Shown here one piece after another: positions 1 to 10,883 of a stretch of DNA of 64,000 nt (positions are counted from its first letter, which is position 1; each line of letters opens with the position of its first letter). Origin of the DNA: Pilasporangium apinafurcum (lineage: Eukaryota; Oomycota; Peronosporomycetes; Pythiales; Pythiaceae); the NCBI GenBank assembly GCA_001600495.1, contig BCKE01000020.1:84923-148922 (forward strand), given 5' to 3'. A model generated the notes under the pieces. It was not told the DNA's origin. It saw only the letters and a list, made by a program, of their open reading frames with translations, and made no database searches. Position numbers and translations under genes: made by a program.

Positions 1-168
1 ACCATCGACACTCCTGCTCCCACGGATGACTCGTCCTCTATTTCGGCGACATCTGAGCCGTCAACGGAATCGCCAGCACCCACGCCCGACAGCGCAGCAA
101 CTGCCTCGTCGGTCGTTAGCGTTGCTTCCGTTGCGGTGGCGATGTCAGTCGCTGCGTTTGCATTGTAA
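1..168 (+). CDS. C-terminus of an elicitin-like / GPI-anchored wall protein (5' end outside window)
   Basis: Frame 1 is open from the window edge to a TAA at 166-168. The 55 residues visible are a low-complexity Ser/Thr/Pro/Ala stalk followed by a hydrophobic stretch that ends the protein (…SVAVAMSVAAFAL). A Ser/Thr/Pro stalk plus a hydrophobic C-terminus is the layout of a GPI-anchoring signal and is typical of the wall-attached class of oomycete elicitins and other secreted mucin-like proteins. The cysteine-rich elicitin domain itself would lie upstream and cannot be seen, so the family name is inference. The stalk probably carries O-linked sugars and holds the domain away from the membrane. 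No intron is needed in the visible part. Confidence 0.55.
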   Translation, partial: TIDTPAPTDDSSSISATSEPSTESPAPTPDSAATASSVVSVASVAVAMSVAAFAL

Positions 169-334
169 ATGATTCTTCCTTTTCATTTCTCGTTTATATT
201 CCTCTGATGCTGATATGTGGGGCTAATACACGCTATCTTGTGTAGAGATTTCATTTCGTGAGTTTGCTTTATTCATGCTTAGTGATAAGGATAGATATGA
301 ATCGTTTTTGTCGGCTCATTTTTGAGTGTACAGA

Positions 335-1721
335 CTATTGTTGTGCGGTTAACAGTTTCAGTTGGCGATTCCAGATGTCGGCACACTTCTCTAAGAAGCG
401 TTGATCGTCTTCCCATTCAGCTACATGCTTCGCTCGAATCTCTTCACAATCGTAGACGCCTTCTCCACCATGTGTGTAATGCAACTTGCTGGGTTGGGAC
501 TTCGATCTCTTCGCTGCAAGTTGAGAAGACGACGTCGATGACAGTGCAGACGCAGCAGCAACCGTAGATGTCGATGACAATACAGATGCGGCAGCAACCG
601 CAGATGTCGATGACAGTATAGATGCAGCAGTAACCGTAGACGTATGTTCAGTTCTTTCTCGTTTCTTCGGTCGTGCACGAGTCATGGGTGGTTTACAAGC
701 TGCGCCAGCTGAAGTAGAAACAGATGCAGCCACCCTCGCTGTTCGATTGCTTTCTTCTCCGGTCATTTCTTTCGGCAAATTGTCAATGTTTGTTTTTCTT
801 GATTCACGTGGCGATGGCTGCATGGTTTTATTCTTCATCTCCTTTGATGGGATATGTTGATCCTGTGTTGATCGTTGTTGCTGTAATGCCACTCGAGCAA
901 TTGGCTTCTTTTTGACTGCGCGACTTGTTTCACGATGTGGGGGCAGCGCGGGGTCCACAGGCTCCAGTATCTCTGAAAAGAGACTTAGATCTCCATTCCA
1001 ACTTTTCTCCTTCTTTCCATTGCGCATAGCTATTCACGTATACATAATAACATTAACAATAAGAGCGAGTGACTGGTGGATACTAGATGGAAATACTCAC
1101 GCGCAATAGATCCGTGAGCAGCGATGCACATGGTGTCCGTCCAAATATCCCACTTATCCTTCCATCCGATAAAATGCACGCGAAGCTTCTGATTGGCGAT
1201 ATCACAGGCAATGATCTTCGCCTCTGCCCATACCATATTCGCGTCCTAATCGAATACCAGAAGTAGCACACTTGTCAGTCCCTATCCACCGACTGTTGTT
1301 AGTTTCAAGATCATTATTGTCCACATGTTCTTTACCAAAGCATCGACGTAGTATCCAACACACTGAGGTTCATTGGTAGACCTTTCCTGTTTCTTCCTGC
1401 GTGCCGTAAACTTTGCCTTCGACTTTTTCTTTTTTTTCGCTTTCACTTCTGTTTCTGGTGGTACTTTCGTTGAAGCAGGAGGAACTGCAGGAACCGAGCC
1501 TGCATTCTCGGTTGATGACGATGGAGCTGAAGAGACCACCACACCTGAGGTCGATTGGGTTTGCGTTCCTGCCTGGTTCCTAAATAGCAAAAAAAGTGAG
1601 TGAAAGTGGAGAACAAGTGCGAGCCTGAGTGCATATATGAATGCAGCAATTGGCTATTCTGTATGTACGTAAAGACTCACGCAGAGGCTGGAGACATGGT
1701 CGTCGCAACACTTGCCGCCAT
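335..1721 (-). CDS. Tudor-knot / chromo-barrel domain protein, 374 aa, four exons
   Basis: Predicted join on the minus strand: 1681-1721, 1336-1579, 1101-1245, 335-1029; all GT-AG junctions are in phase and the sum is 1125 nt. The N-terminus is Ser/Thr/Pro-rich with a Lys run (about residues 50-70). Residues about 90-140 read VGYYVDAL-DANMVWAEAKI…VHFIGWKDKWDIW, the pattern of a tudor-knot or chromo-barrel fold (x-D-x-x-x-x-W-x-x-A … V-x-F-x-G-W-x-x-x-x-D-x-W) seen in MSL3/MRG15- and PHF20-type chromatin readers. The C-terminal half is charged and holds a 12-residue tandem repeat encoded at 531-638, then a short acidic helix region. A role in reading methylated histones is family knowledge; the exact partner complex cannot be told. 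The start ATG sits in a 41-nt first exon, which is the weakest part of the model. Confidence 0.72.
531..638 (-). repeat. 36-bp in-frame tandem repeat, three units
   Basis: Three imperfect direct copies of a 36-bp unit (531-566, 567-602, 603-638) lie inside the last exon of the tudor-type gene. Each codes for 12 residues of the form TSxVxAASxLSS. The unit is a multiple of three, so copy-number changes keep the frame. The copies differ by a few substitutions each. Confidence 0.85.
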
Positions 1722-1861
1722 CTCTTTCCTTCAAGCAGAATGTGGAAAATCAGTCTAATAATTGATTGTTCAGTCTACTACCTCTCTTTTTGACTATGCT
1801 CTTACAAAGGAACATGTATTGCAATAGTTATTGTGCCCACAAGGCTCTAATATTTATTGTG

Positions 1862-3504
1862 TTAGTTTTTTGTCAAGACTCTTTGTTCTTGGACACCGCT
1901 GATGACGATCTTAAGAGCAATTTGCTCGTCTTTTTCTTCTTGATCTCTTCTAATCCCATGCTCATCGTTTGCCTTATTTTTTAGTTTCTGTTGTGCATGC
2001 ACAGTACACAAAATCTCAACATTGTCTAGCACCAAACGATTCTCGGAGACGGTCAGAAGCCGTTTTGTTTGATCTTTACTGCGCACATCAACGCGCAGCA
2101 CTTCCTCAATGGCAGTCACCAATGCGTGTGGCGCATCTCGATAGTGACTGGATGTGTGAGCGAGCTGATGTACCGTCGACACAAGCGATAAAGGCTGCCA
2201 TTCAATACTATCAAACAAATGTCAGTCGACAAGCTTGCGTTGACTAGGATTCAAGGACACGTGGGGTGTGAAGCTCACCTAACGGGAGATTGGTCGGCTG
2301 AGACCCACGATGCGACTTGAGCGTTATTGATGCAGTCATATTCTATAACATACAAAGTGATATCACGTTGCGCTCCACTTCAGTTAGATAAAAAATTTTG
2401 TATTGTTACCTGGTATGTAAGGCTTGATGTCCAAGACAGGGGTTCCTTCCACCAAATCCACACCAGATAGAAAGACTGAGCGTCGCTGTGCATCCACGCG
2501 TTCGATCTTGGCCAGTGTGATACCGATTGGGTTCGGACGATGTGGTGAGCGAGTGCAGAAAATGCCCACACGGGTCTTCAGTTTTGGTGGTGCGATTTTG
2601 GCCTACATGCATATTCAAAGCAACGTCACTTCGTGTTGAGACCAATAACAGCAAATCTACTACACGTGACTTCCCACCCGAAATGTATAACGGTGACTAT
2701 CGGATCGTAGTCCTTCGTGCGCACGTGAGTTTTTGCCGTTTGTGTTCTTATGGAAGATAAACATGATCCAGATGTGGCTGAAATCCTCCAGCCCCACAAG
2801 CGTATCAGGTGAAACATTGCGATGGAATATAATCTCTGCTCTTGTAGATGGAGCAAGAAAGCCCTGGCGTGGCGTACCTAAAAGATGCAGGACGCACGTT
2901 AGCCTCGAGCACTATCATTGATGTATGCGTCCCCATGCACAATACCAAGGCAGGTCTTAAAACACGAATGCACTGTGCCAATTGACTGCACAAAGTAGCC
3001 ATTACTGGTATCCAGTTTCTCATCCATCACAAGGCGTAGTTCCTTCGATACCAGAAAGTCATATGTATATCAACCGTGAAGGTAAAAAAGCACAGTTTTT
3101 TGTATTCGCCCACACATACACACTTACCTTTTCTGCCGCAATTCTCCCACTGCGCTCGGTCTGCCGCATTTTTTCCTTTTTTTCTAGCTCTTGTTCCAGC
3201 CGCTACTATAGCAACGACGATGTGTCAATTTCCGCTGCGGATACGCTTACCAATTTCTTGATCATCGTGACCATCTTTTTAACAGGCAAACACACACAAC
3301 ATCGCGCAGCCCAGTTATTCTCCCCACCTTAATCACGTCATCATCCAGTCTGCCTTGCAACTGCGACCGTCTTTGGTGCCACCAAAACCATAGCAGTGCT
3401 GTCGTTTGGGCTGCCAACAACAGTGTCTTCACCTCCACCATCATTGCTCCATTGATTGGCACCATGACCATCAGACTCAGCTTGTCACTATTCTTTTTAT
3501 TCAT
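1862..3504 (-). CDS. TRMO: TRMO-like tRNA N6-methyltransferase (TsaA/TrmO family), 391 aa, eight exons
   Basis: Exons on the minus strand: 3328-3504, 3251-3274, 3128-3202, 2946-3042, 2678-2877, 2410-2602, 2279-2342, 1862-2207; total 1176 nt, all in phase (one donor near 2665-2678 is ambiguous). TrmO enzymes methylate N6-threonylcarbamoyladenosine at position 37 of tRNAs, using S-adenosylmethionine. Diagnostic motifs are present: IGTVHSCF, GTPRQGFLAPSTRAEI, EDFSHIWIMFIFHKN, the family signature STRSPHRPNPIG-like block (here TRSPHRPNPIG, about residue 208-218) and GTPVLDIKPYIPEYD. A second conserved block near the C-terminus (AIEEVLRVDVRS) matches the extra domain of the human protein. Unusual points are an N-terminal hydrophobic helix (about residues 22-41, before a Trp/Arg-rich stretch) that suggests a signal anchor or mitochondrial sorting signal, and a 24-nt microexon. 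It lies head to head with the small gene at 3565. Confidence 0.9.
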
Positions 3505-3564
3505 TTTAGTGTCTGCATTGGAGCTATCCTTGCGATCTTGAGCAGGCGCTATCTAAGTATCAAT

Positions 3565-3961
3565 ATGCGGCTGAACTGCGGTATCGGGCGGAAGAATTCG
3601 GGCGATCGTTATCTCTCGGCGGCGGTGCAGCACCGTAGAGTATGTTCCACCTACACAAGCACATATATCGCAAAATTGAATGCATGCGAACCTCTTTCTC
3701 TCTGTTGTTTCTGTGCAGGCATCGGGCGACTTTGACAAGCTACGCGCAGAGAAACTGCTTTCTCATATGCGGAATAGACGCCATCCTGTTTCTTACTTGC
3801 AACGAACACAGCAGCAATCGGTTGAGTCAGCGCAGAACCAGACGAGTTTGTATTCCTCCATAGGGATGTTAGTCATGGTGAGCGGCTTATTATTGCTCGT
3901 AACCTTAGCTGTCATCACCACAGCCATCGCCGAGGAACAACAAGAAAGTGGTGGCAAGTGA
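3565..3961 (+). CDS. Small C-terminally membrane-anchored protein, about 105 aa
   Basis: Exons 3565-3639 and 3719-3961 join in phase across a GTATGT…CAG intron. I do not recognise the family. The second exon is convincing: a charged helix (DFDKLRAEKLLSHMRNRRHP), a Gln/Ser-rich linker, then one hydrophobic helix (about 25 residues, MLVMVSGLLLLVTLAVITTAI) and a short charged tail, the layout of a single-pass tail-anchored protein. The first exon is less sure, because another frame over 3525-3630 also reads like a helical protein but does not connect in phase. SNARE-like architecture was considered, but no SNARE heptad layer could be shown. Confidence 0.45.
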
Positions 3962-4084
3962 ACGGAAGAACTGTGGATCTTGAACATTATATAAAACAAG
4001 AATAGCAAGAAAACTGTCTTACAACAATATGAAAAGGAAATAGATCCTCGCTTTTCCTATGTCAGAGTTCATGTCCCCCATCAA

Positions 4085-4568
4085 CTATTCGAGTTTCCCA
4101 ATTTTGTTTTTCTTCTTCTCTTTCCGCTTGCTCGCGAGATGCGCAAATGCGAGTTGCCAGGACGTCACCTGTGCGTATGTACAACATATACCCGTAAATG
4201 CTGAAAACGTCAGCAGTACTACGAATGTATTCTCTCCCCAGTATTGCATTGCTGTGAGGATAAATACAATCAGGCAGACAAGTGGAGGTGTGAAGCGAAA
4301 TAGCACGTGAGAGCAGCCACAGAAGCACGCGACAGTGATAGCACCGAGTCCATAGCCCAAAAGTGTCGGATAGAGACCACCAGCTTCGTATGACGTCGAA
4401 AGAACATTCTTCGCAGACATCTACACACACGCAATCTTGGTTAATAGGGAGGGAATTTGCTAAGGAATAGCTATTCTTCTTTACCTTTTCTATGAGTGTA
4501 TGATAGCCAACTCGAATAGCTCCTTTCAGTTCACTCAGTCGAAGCAGTACGGAAATATCCTTTGTCAT
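4085..4568 (-). CDS. Small multi-pass membrane protein, 139 aa, two exons
   Basis: Exons 4485-4568 and 4085-4420 are joined across a 64-bp GT-AG intron in phase. The protein has a soluble N-terminal helix with Leu/Ile/Lys, a Tyr/Gly-rich stretch (YEAGGLYPTLLGYGLG) and three closely spaced hydrophobic segments, and ends in a Lys-rich cytosolic tail (KRKEKKKNK). A Lys-rich tail next to a final membrane helix fits an ER or Golgi membrane protein. I do not recognise the family; the Gly-rich first helix recalls FUN14-type proteins, but the match is too weak to name. It is transcribed away from the 1183-aa gene that starts at 4785. Confidence 0.6.
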
Positions 4569-4784
4569 TTTCTTTTGTTTATCTCCAAATATGTTGAGAA
4601 CAACACTGACTGGATCATGCGCGTCGTCTTACCACGGGTAAGTCGTTACTCTAGTCGCTATTATTCTGTTGCTGACAGCTATTTTTTGCCCCAGGATACA
4701 TGGCGGCGCTTCTGAAACGGAACCAATTTGGCACTTCATTTCTCAAAACATTACTGCGGAAATTTTTGGAGCAATCGATTGAAG

Positions 4785-7700
4785 ATGGACGAGCATCCAT
4801 CTCGAGCGTATCCTTATACGAGCCACATGTCTCGCCGGCATTCATTCTCAAGGGCAGAATCTGCGTTCATCGATCAGGTAAAGCACTTCATTCATTGCTC
4901 CATTGCTTCCTATATACGTTTGCTTACATATATTGATATTGTTTGTCTGACATAGTTTCGAAGACCTGTGAATGGGTTCGTTTCGCCTCGCAAAGCTTCG
5001 TCCTTCTCAATGTTTGATTCTTCGCCTTCAAAGATAAAACAAGCTAGTCGCGAGGTACTGGTTACATGATAGCGCTTCATGCAGCATCTGCATTTATTAG
5101 AAATGTTCATCGACCCTTTGTTGCATGTAGCAGCTTGGAGAAACGTTTACTTCACCATCTAAGCAGGCCATGCTGGATGCGCTCGTCATTGAGACCAAAG
5201 GTGACGACAGTCATGATGAAGAAGATGACAATGACAAATCGCATCCCCATATGCGCTCTAACGCTGGAAATTCTGCATCCTTTCTGAATGCTCCCGGGCA
5301 TCACTATAAGGAAGAGGACGAGGACGACGATGATGATGACGATTCTGATTGTTCCTCCGTTGTGGATGATTTGCCTGATTGGCTTCAAGACCAAGTGGTT
5401 ACACAGGAAATGGCCCAAACAGCGCAAGAATTGGAAGTTGATATCCGCCGGGCGGTGGATGCTGCTGCAGCTCGCGTACATCAGGATATGCAGCGTCGAG
5501 AACAGTTCCAGGACGAAATTCAAACCGCAGCAAGCTACATACATCGTGAAAACGATGTCTTGCTTCGCGAGTCTGTAGCTTTGGAGCATACAATAAGTAG
5601 CGAATCACCACCACAATGTGCCCCAACTTCATTGCCAACCAATTCCATATCCAGCGAAACCAATCACGAACGAGAACTTTTGCTGCTGATGGAGATTGTC
5701 ATTGGTGAAGGACACAGTGAAACAATCGAAGTTCATGTTGGCGATCATCCAGAGACGTTAGCATCAGAGTTTGTACGCAAGCACTCATTGAGCGCCGACA
5801 CAATTCCCAAACTAACACAGCTCATTCAAGCCCAACTGGCGGCTGTGCAGGATGAAGACGTGGAAACAATAGAAGCGTTGGACGGTGCAGTGTCACCATC
5901 AGACTTTGCTTCGGGCGATCAACAGCACTTTGAAAATGTAGCATCGTCACTACCGCCTCCAGCACCCACATTTGAAGCTGAACCTTCCAGTATTTCCGCT
6001 TATGAAGATCGCTCCTGGTTGCAAGACGAACGAGAACATAGCCGTGAATCCAACTACAATAGCTTAATGGCAAAGTATGGGCATTATTCTCACCATAGCG
6101 GCAAGGTGGATCCTCAGAACCCGAGTAGTCGTTCGGTTGATGTTCATTCACGCTCCAATGATGAGTTGAGGGATCAAGCTGGTTGGCTAACACAACGCAC
6201 CATGGAACTGGCAGAATATACACGAGTTTCGATGCCAGAGCGATATACCAGCACATCCACCGGCCAACGGCAGCACAGTAAAAAGTCTCCCGCTGTCTAC
6301 GACCGTTTATACGCGCTCGCAGAATCCAAAGACAAATGGATCAAACGTGCCCAGAAAGCGAAGGAGACTGAATTGGAACGCGAGCAACAGCAACTTCAAT
6401 CGCGAGGACCGATGATGGCGGTCAAGTCCAAAGACCTGATAGCACACCGAACCAATGGTGGATATGCAAACGTTGGCGAGCGATTGTACGGCGAAGCGCT
6501 TTCGGACTTGGCCAAGAAGGAGAGACTTCGCGAGCAGCGTGCTCAGCAGAAACAGCAAGAAATGGACTGGATGTGCCCAAAATGCGCGTTTGTCAACCAG
6601 CACGCTGATGAGGTTTGCAAGAATGTGGTCGCTGTAGTCACCTCCGCTAAAAGCGCTTCTATGGATTCGTCTACTTCTACCACTAAGCGCCGAGAAAGTA
6701 ATGCTGGTTGCTTTCAAGACGCAAACCCTGAGATCCTGTGTGGCCAACCTAAACCACAGTATCTCTTCCGCCCGACGTTGCTCACAACGTCAACAAATGC
6801 TGCCAATGCTGTCTATGCAAACAAACAGAAATCCGCAAAAACGTCAAGCACGAGACGACAGCGAACTCAGCAGGCCATGGAAGAAGAATTCAAGCAAACA
6901 TGTCCGTTTCGTCCAAAGATCAATCCTGTGTCAGAAGAAATCGTCCGTGAACGGCTTGAGAATGATGCACGCGCCACAAGTACAGGCAATGGAGGCGAAT
7001 TACGTCGGAAGAATCCGCATCAGGCGCTGTATGAGGACTCCTTCCAGTGTGAGGCGAACCGACGCGTTCGGGAACGAGAATACATGGAACAATTCTCGTT
7101 TAAACCCAATATTGGTGTCAATGCACTTTGGATCAGCAGCGATCGAGCACAAGAAGACCTCGTTGAGCGTCTCGCTGTCTCAAAATACCACGAACTAGAG
7201 AAGAAACGACAATCGCTGTATGAAAAATACGCTGTGGATCGCGATCCTGTCACTGGGAAGGAGTATTTCAAGCCGGAAATCGGTCGTGGACCCATCTTTA
7301 ATCGCAATGAAAAAGGACTGCCCATCGGAGATTTTCTACACCAATCGCATCGAGAACAGCAAGAGTATCAGCGTCGATTGCGCCTCGAAAATCTCCATGA
7401 CATCAAACAAAAGAGAACACAAGGGTTCGTTTCTGAGGCATCAAAGCAAGCACTGGAAGCACGCAAGAAAAAGACGTTTGATCGAATATTTGATGCACTT
7501 CTGCGGGCTCAAATCAAGTGCTCTCAAGTCGAAGGCGATGGTATCGATGATCGATCAATCCCGGACGGCAATGAAACGATCGATGTTGCTGTTAGTCCCG
7601 TCCGCGGCACGAATGACGGAAAAGAAGTGGTTGATCCTGCAAACGTCAATCTCGATACACTTCCTGCTGGTATCGCTCGTTGCATAACAATTGTGTTCGC

Positions 7701-8526
7701 CTTCGCAAATCAAGAGCCATTCACACGCGAGCTCTTTCATGGCTACATGGAGAAACTGATGGCAGATGTGCCTGGACTGACACATACAGAAGTATTGTTA
7801 CTCACGGACCAACTGAATGATGGCAAAAATGCACGACGGTCCGGCATCGATGAGGGTTCCACAGACAAGAAGGGTAACGATGAAGAGCTCACGTTTCGTC
7901 CTGCGATTGATAAGAATTCCAAATTAATTGCGAAAAAGCACGGACGCGCCGATCGATCCAACGTTTTCCATGCACTCAATCAATATTTCGATCATTACAA
8001 CGCCAAGAAAGAGCAAATAAAAAAGCAGCAGCAACGCGAATTCGAGCGGTCTCATCCGTTCCAGCCTAAGTTAATAGCGAAATCGCGACATCACACGGCC
8101 GGAAGTTTCTATGAAAAAATTAAGACCCCAGATAATGAGCAAACATTACATGAAGGAGCCAATCCACCTCTACAAAGCAAGATTGGCCATGTGCGACCAT
8201 GCGTGCGTCCCATCGAAGTATCACCAACTTCCTGTGAACAATACAGTGTAGAAACTCGATCCAGCAGCTTCTCCAGTACATCGCAGGCTTTTGATGATAT
8301 GAGCCTCCATACGGGCTCCGATGATGACGCCGATCTCACGTCTCGAGTTCTGGCAGCGCTAGATGACCATCCGTTTGTCGTGTCACCATCAGTTGCGTCT
8401 TCATCATCTTACTCTGAGACCAGTGTGTCAAGAAAGATATTCACTCGCGATGATGCGCATCTTCACAACATGATAGTCACCGATGAAAAGGAAGAGTGTC
8501 ATCAAATACCCCGTAGTGCAATGTAG
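4785..8526 (+). CDS. 1183-aa protein with RanBP2-type zinc finger and repeated FxPxI motifs
   Basis: Exons 4785-4877, 4956-5054 and 5167-8526 join in phase to 3552 nt. The N-terminal 250 residues are acidic, with an Asp/Glu run near residue 110, followed by a helical charged region. A CPKC…C pattern after DWM (about residue 535) resembles a RanBP2/NZF zinc finger, although the second Cys pair is degenerate. From there on, a short motif of the form F/Y-x-P-x-I/L recurs at least five times (CPFRPKINP, FSFKPNIG, YFKPEIGRGP, LTFRPAIDKNSK, HPFQPKLIAKSRHH), mostly embedded in Arg/Glu-rich helices that contain RERE/YEK repeats. I know no named family for this; similar motif-rich proteins occur in flagellated protists, so a flagellar or basal-body role is a guess. 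The Ser-rich C-terminus looks disordered. Confidence 0.8.
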
Positions 8527-9533
8527 ACCACTGATCCCTATAATGGTGCCACCAAGCACAAAGGATACTTAGAATCACGACTAGTATATGCACATATGAA
8601 GTGATCTTACTGCTTTCACTTGCCAGAGCCTTGACTGGTTTACGCCAAATATTGTTTTACTCGACACACTACAATTGGATACTTTTGAACTGTAGCACAA
8701 CTAACGACGAGAGAATCTCGTCTTCATTTTCTGTTTCTGGTATTCTTCATCCCATGATTTCCTCCGTCCAACAACGAGCGAGAACAAGATTGCAATAATT
8801 CTTCTTGAAGTACCACAATCTTGTCACTGGATCTCGTTTCAACACTCCATGTGAAATGCGTGCATATTTTCGGTGGTACAGTGGGACACAACTCTTAGCA
8901 TCTAAAAGCCCCCTCCCTCCCGCAAAAAAAAAGTGCTTTGTAGCATTCCTACGACACATAGTGGCTCCAATCGCTCGGTATGCAATACATGTGAATATGG
9001 CGCACTGTGGATCGGATTGTGATAGATACGAGTGTATACACATGGCTCCGCTTACTTCCTGAAAGGCATTGGAGACATTAAGTTCATCTTACAGGCCCAC
9101 CACGGGAATATGCGCATCGTGACACCTCACGTGCACGGATGTCTTTAGAATGTCGACCAGTTGAGTGCCTATTGTTTTTTATCATGGTTGAAATGGATCC
9201 ATGTGAAGCCCTGCTTCAATACGACTGTCAATACTCTACCCAATACTGTTATGTACAGCAAATCATCTTAACACGCTACTTGCGTCGATCCTGGAGATCA
9301 TCCCAAGATCTGACATTGCTACAGTCTCAAGACTCGGCCAAATATTGCGAACCATAGCGAGTGCCACAGCTGGAGTCCTATAAGCATCATATCGAAATAT
9401 AGAAAATAATCAGATTCTCATGTTAGATCATGAATACGTTCAAGGAATAACGAAATAAAGATCATCAAATTTTACAGCGCATCCTGTATTGTAATGATCA
9501 CCACTCACATAATCCGTAGGTGCACGCAGTGCA
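8527..9533. other. Intergenic region, about 1 kb, no supported gene
   Basis: Two overlapping ORFs of 85-98 codons (minus 8747-9043, plus near 8805-9062) run through this stretch, but neither has recognisable domains, coding-like composition or splice partners. It probably holds the 3' end of the upstream gene and the promoter of the FolD-like gene. Confidence 0.5.
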
Positions 9534-10807
9534 ATGCAGTGCAGCGCGAAGATCGTGGACGGCAAAGCGCTGGCAAAGGCGCTGCGTGTGGCTATTAAGA
9601 GCGATGTCCAAATGCTGACAGCTAAACATGGAAGGGTATGTAGACACGACGCATTCTCGCTTTTTGTCTCCACATCTGAATGCACACGCATGTGCAAATT
9701 GAATGCCACGTGACTTCAAGCCCCTTCATCTGATTGCGTGTGGGATGAACATTCTTATACCTATGATAATAACTCGCAATTTGTTAATGATTCTAGCCAC
9801 CAGCGCTGGGCTTAATCATGGTTGGTGATCGGAAGGATTCGGCCATGTACGTCAAGAGTAAACGCATTGCCTGTCAGAAAACCGGCATCCGGTCAATCAA
9901 TTACCTTTTTGACGATAGCGTGAGCCAGGTAAGAGCAAGCATCGTGTATAGTTTGTTGACTTTGAAGTCGCTATTTGCAGTAAGTCGATCATTCAACCTA
10001 CATTTTCTGTCCATGCAGAACACGATATTACAGCAAGTACAAGCATTGAATGATGACCCTACGATCGATGGCATACTCGTGCAGGTCTGTGATCCTCAAT
10101 TTTTTCAGTAATATGCACAGTGATTTACTTATACGTGGAAATCCTGTCCTCATTTGCTACTGTAGCTTCCATTACCAGACACGCTGGATGCACAAACCAT
10201 TATTGACCGTATTCATCCGTCCAAAGATGTCGACGGTTTGCACCCATTCAATGCCGGTGAACTCGCAATGCGAGGACGATATCCCTACCTGATCCCTTGT
10301 ACTGCCAAAGGTATACTTGCCATTTTAGATGCAGAAAAAGTGGAGTTAGAAGGCAAAACAGCAGTGGTGCTGGGCAGAAGCAATCTCGTGGGCAATCCTG
10401 TTAGTATGTTGCTCCGAAAACGTCACGCTACGGTGATTCAGTGCCATTCCAAGTCTGTGGATGTCCCGCGCTACGTGAAACAGGCCGATATTGTAATTGT
10501 AGCGTGCGGAAAACCCTATCTTGTGCAAGCGTCATGGTTGAAGCCAGGCGCATTTGTGGTTGACGTGGGGATCAATTTTGTGCAGGACAACGAGGAGGAA
10601 GGTCTGCAATATCATGGTGCACCAAACGCTGAAGGGTTCAAGTTGGTCGGTGACGTGAGTTTTGAGGAAGCGAGGAAAGTTGCGAGGTCGATTACTCCCG
10701 TTCCTGGCGGAGTCGGTCCGATGACCATCGCCATGTTGCTACATAATGTTGTAGCAGCATTTAAGCGGCAAGTAGAAGACCATAACTCTTTGTCTGGTTT
10801 CTTGTAA
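9534..10807 (+). CDS. folD: Methylenetetrahydrofolate dehydrogenase / cyclohydrolase (FolD type), 313 aa
   Basis: Exons 9534-9635, 9797-9928, 10019-10084 and 10166-10807 join in phase (942 nt). The enzyme interconverts 5,10-methylene-, methenyl- and 10-formyl-tetrahydrofolate with NADP. Catalytic landmarks fall at the usual numbers: Tyr52 and Lys56 in YVKSK, Asp121 in SKDVDG, the ILVQLPLP loop, the dinucleotide-binding GRSNLVGNPVSMLL segment and the C-terminal PVPGGVGPMT signature. The length matches stand-alone bacterial or mitochondrial bifunctional FolD, without the formyl-THF synthetase domain of animal C1-synthase. The protein starts almost directly with the fold (AKIVDGKALA), so a cytosolic form is likely; an upstream targeting exon was not seen. 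The third intron uses a GTCTGT donor. Confidence 0.95.
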
Positions 10808-10883
10808 AGTACTGTCCCGCACTCTTTGACTGCTTCGAGTATTAGAATGTCGCGATAATATTATGTGATTACTGTCCGCAATT

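Noticed and set aside
8747-9043. 98-codon minus ORF in the gap before FolD
   Set aside because: No domain, Cys/His scattered without pattern, overlapped by an equally long plus ORF.
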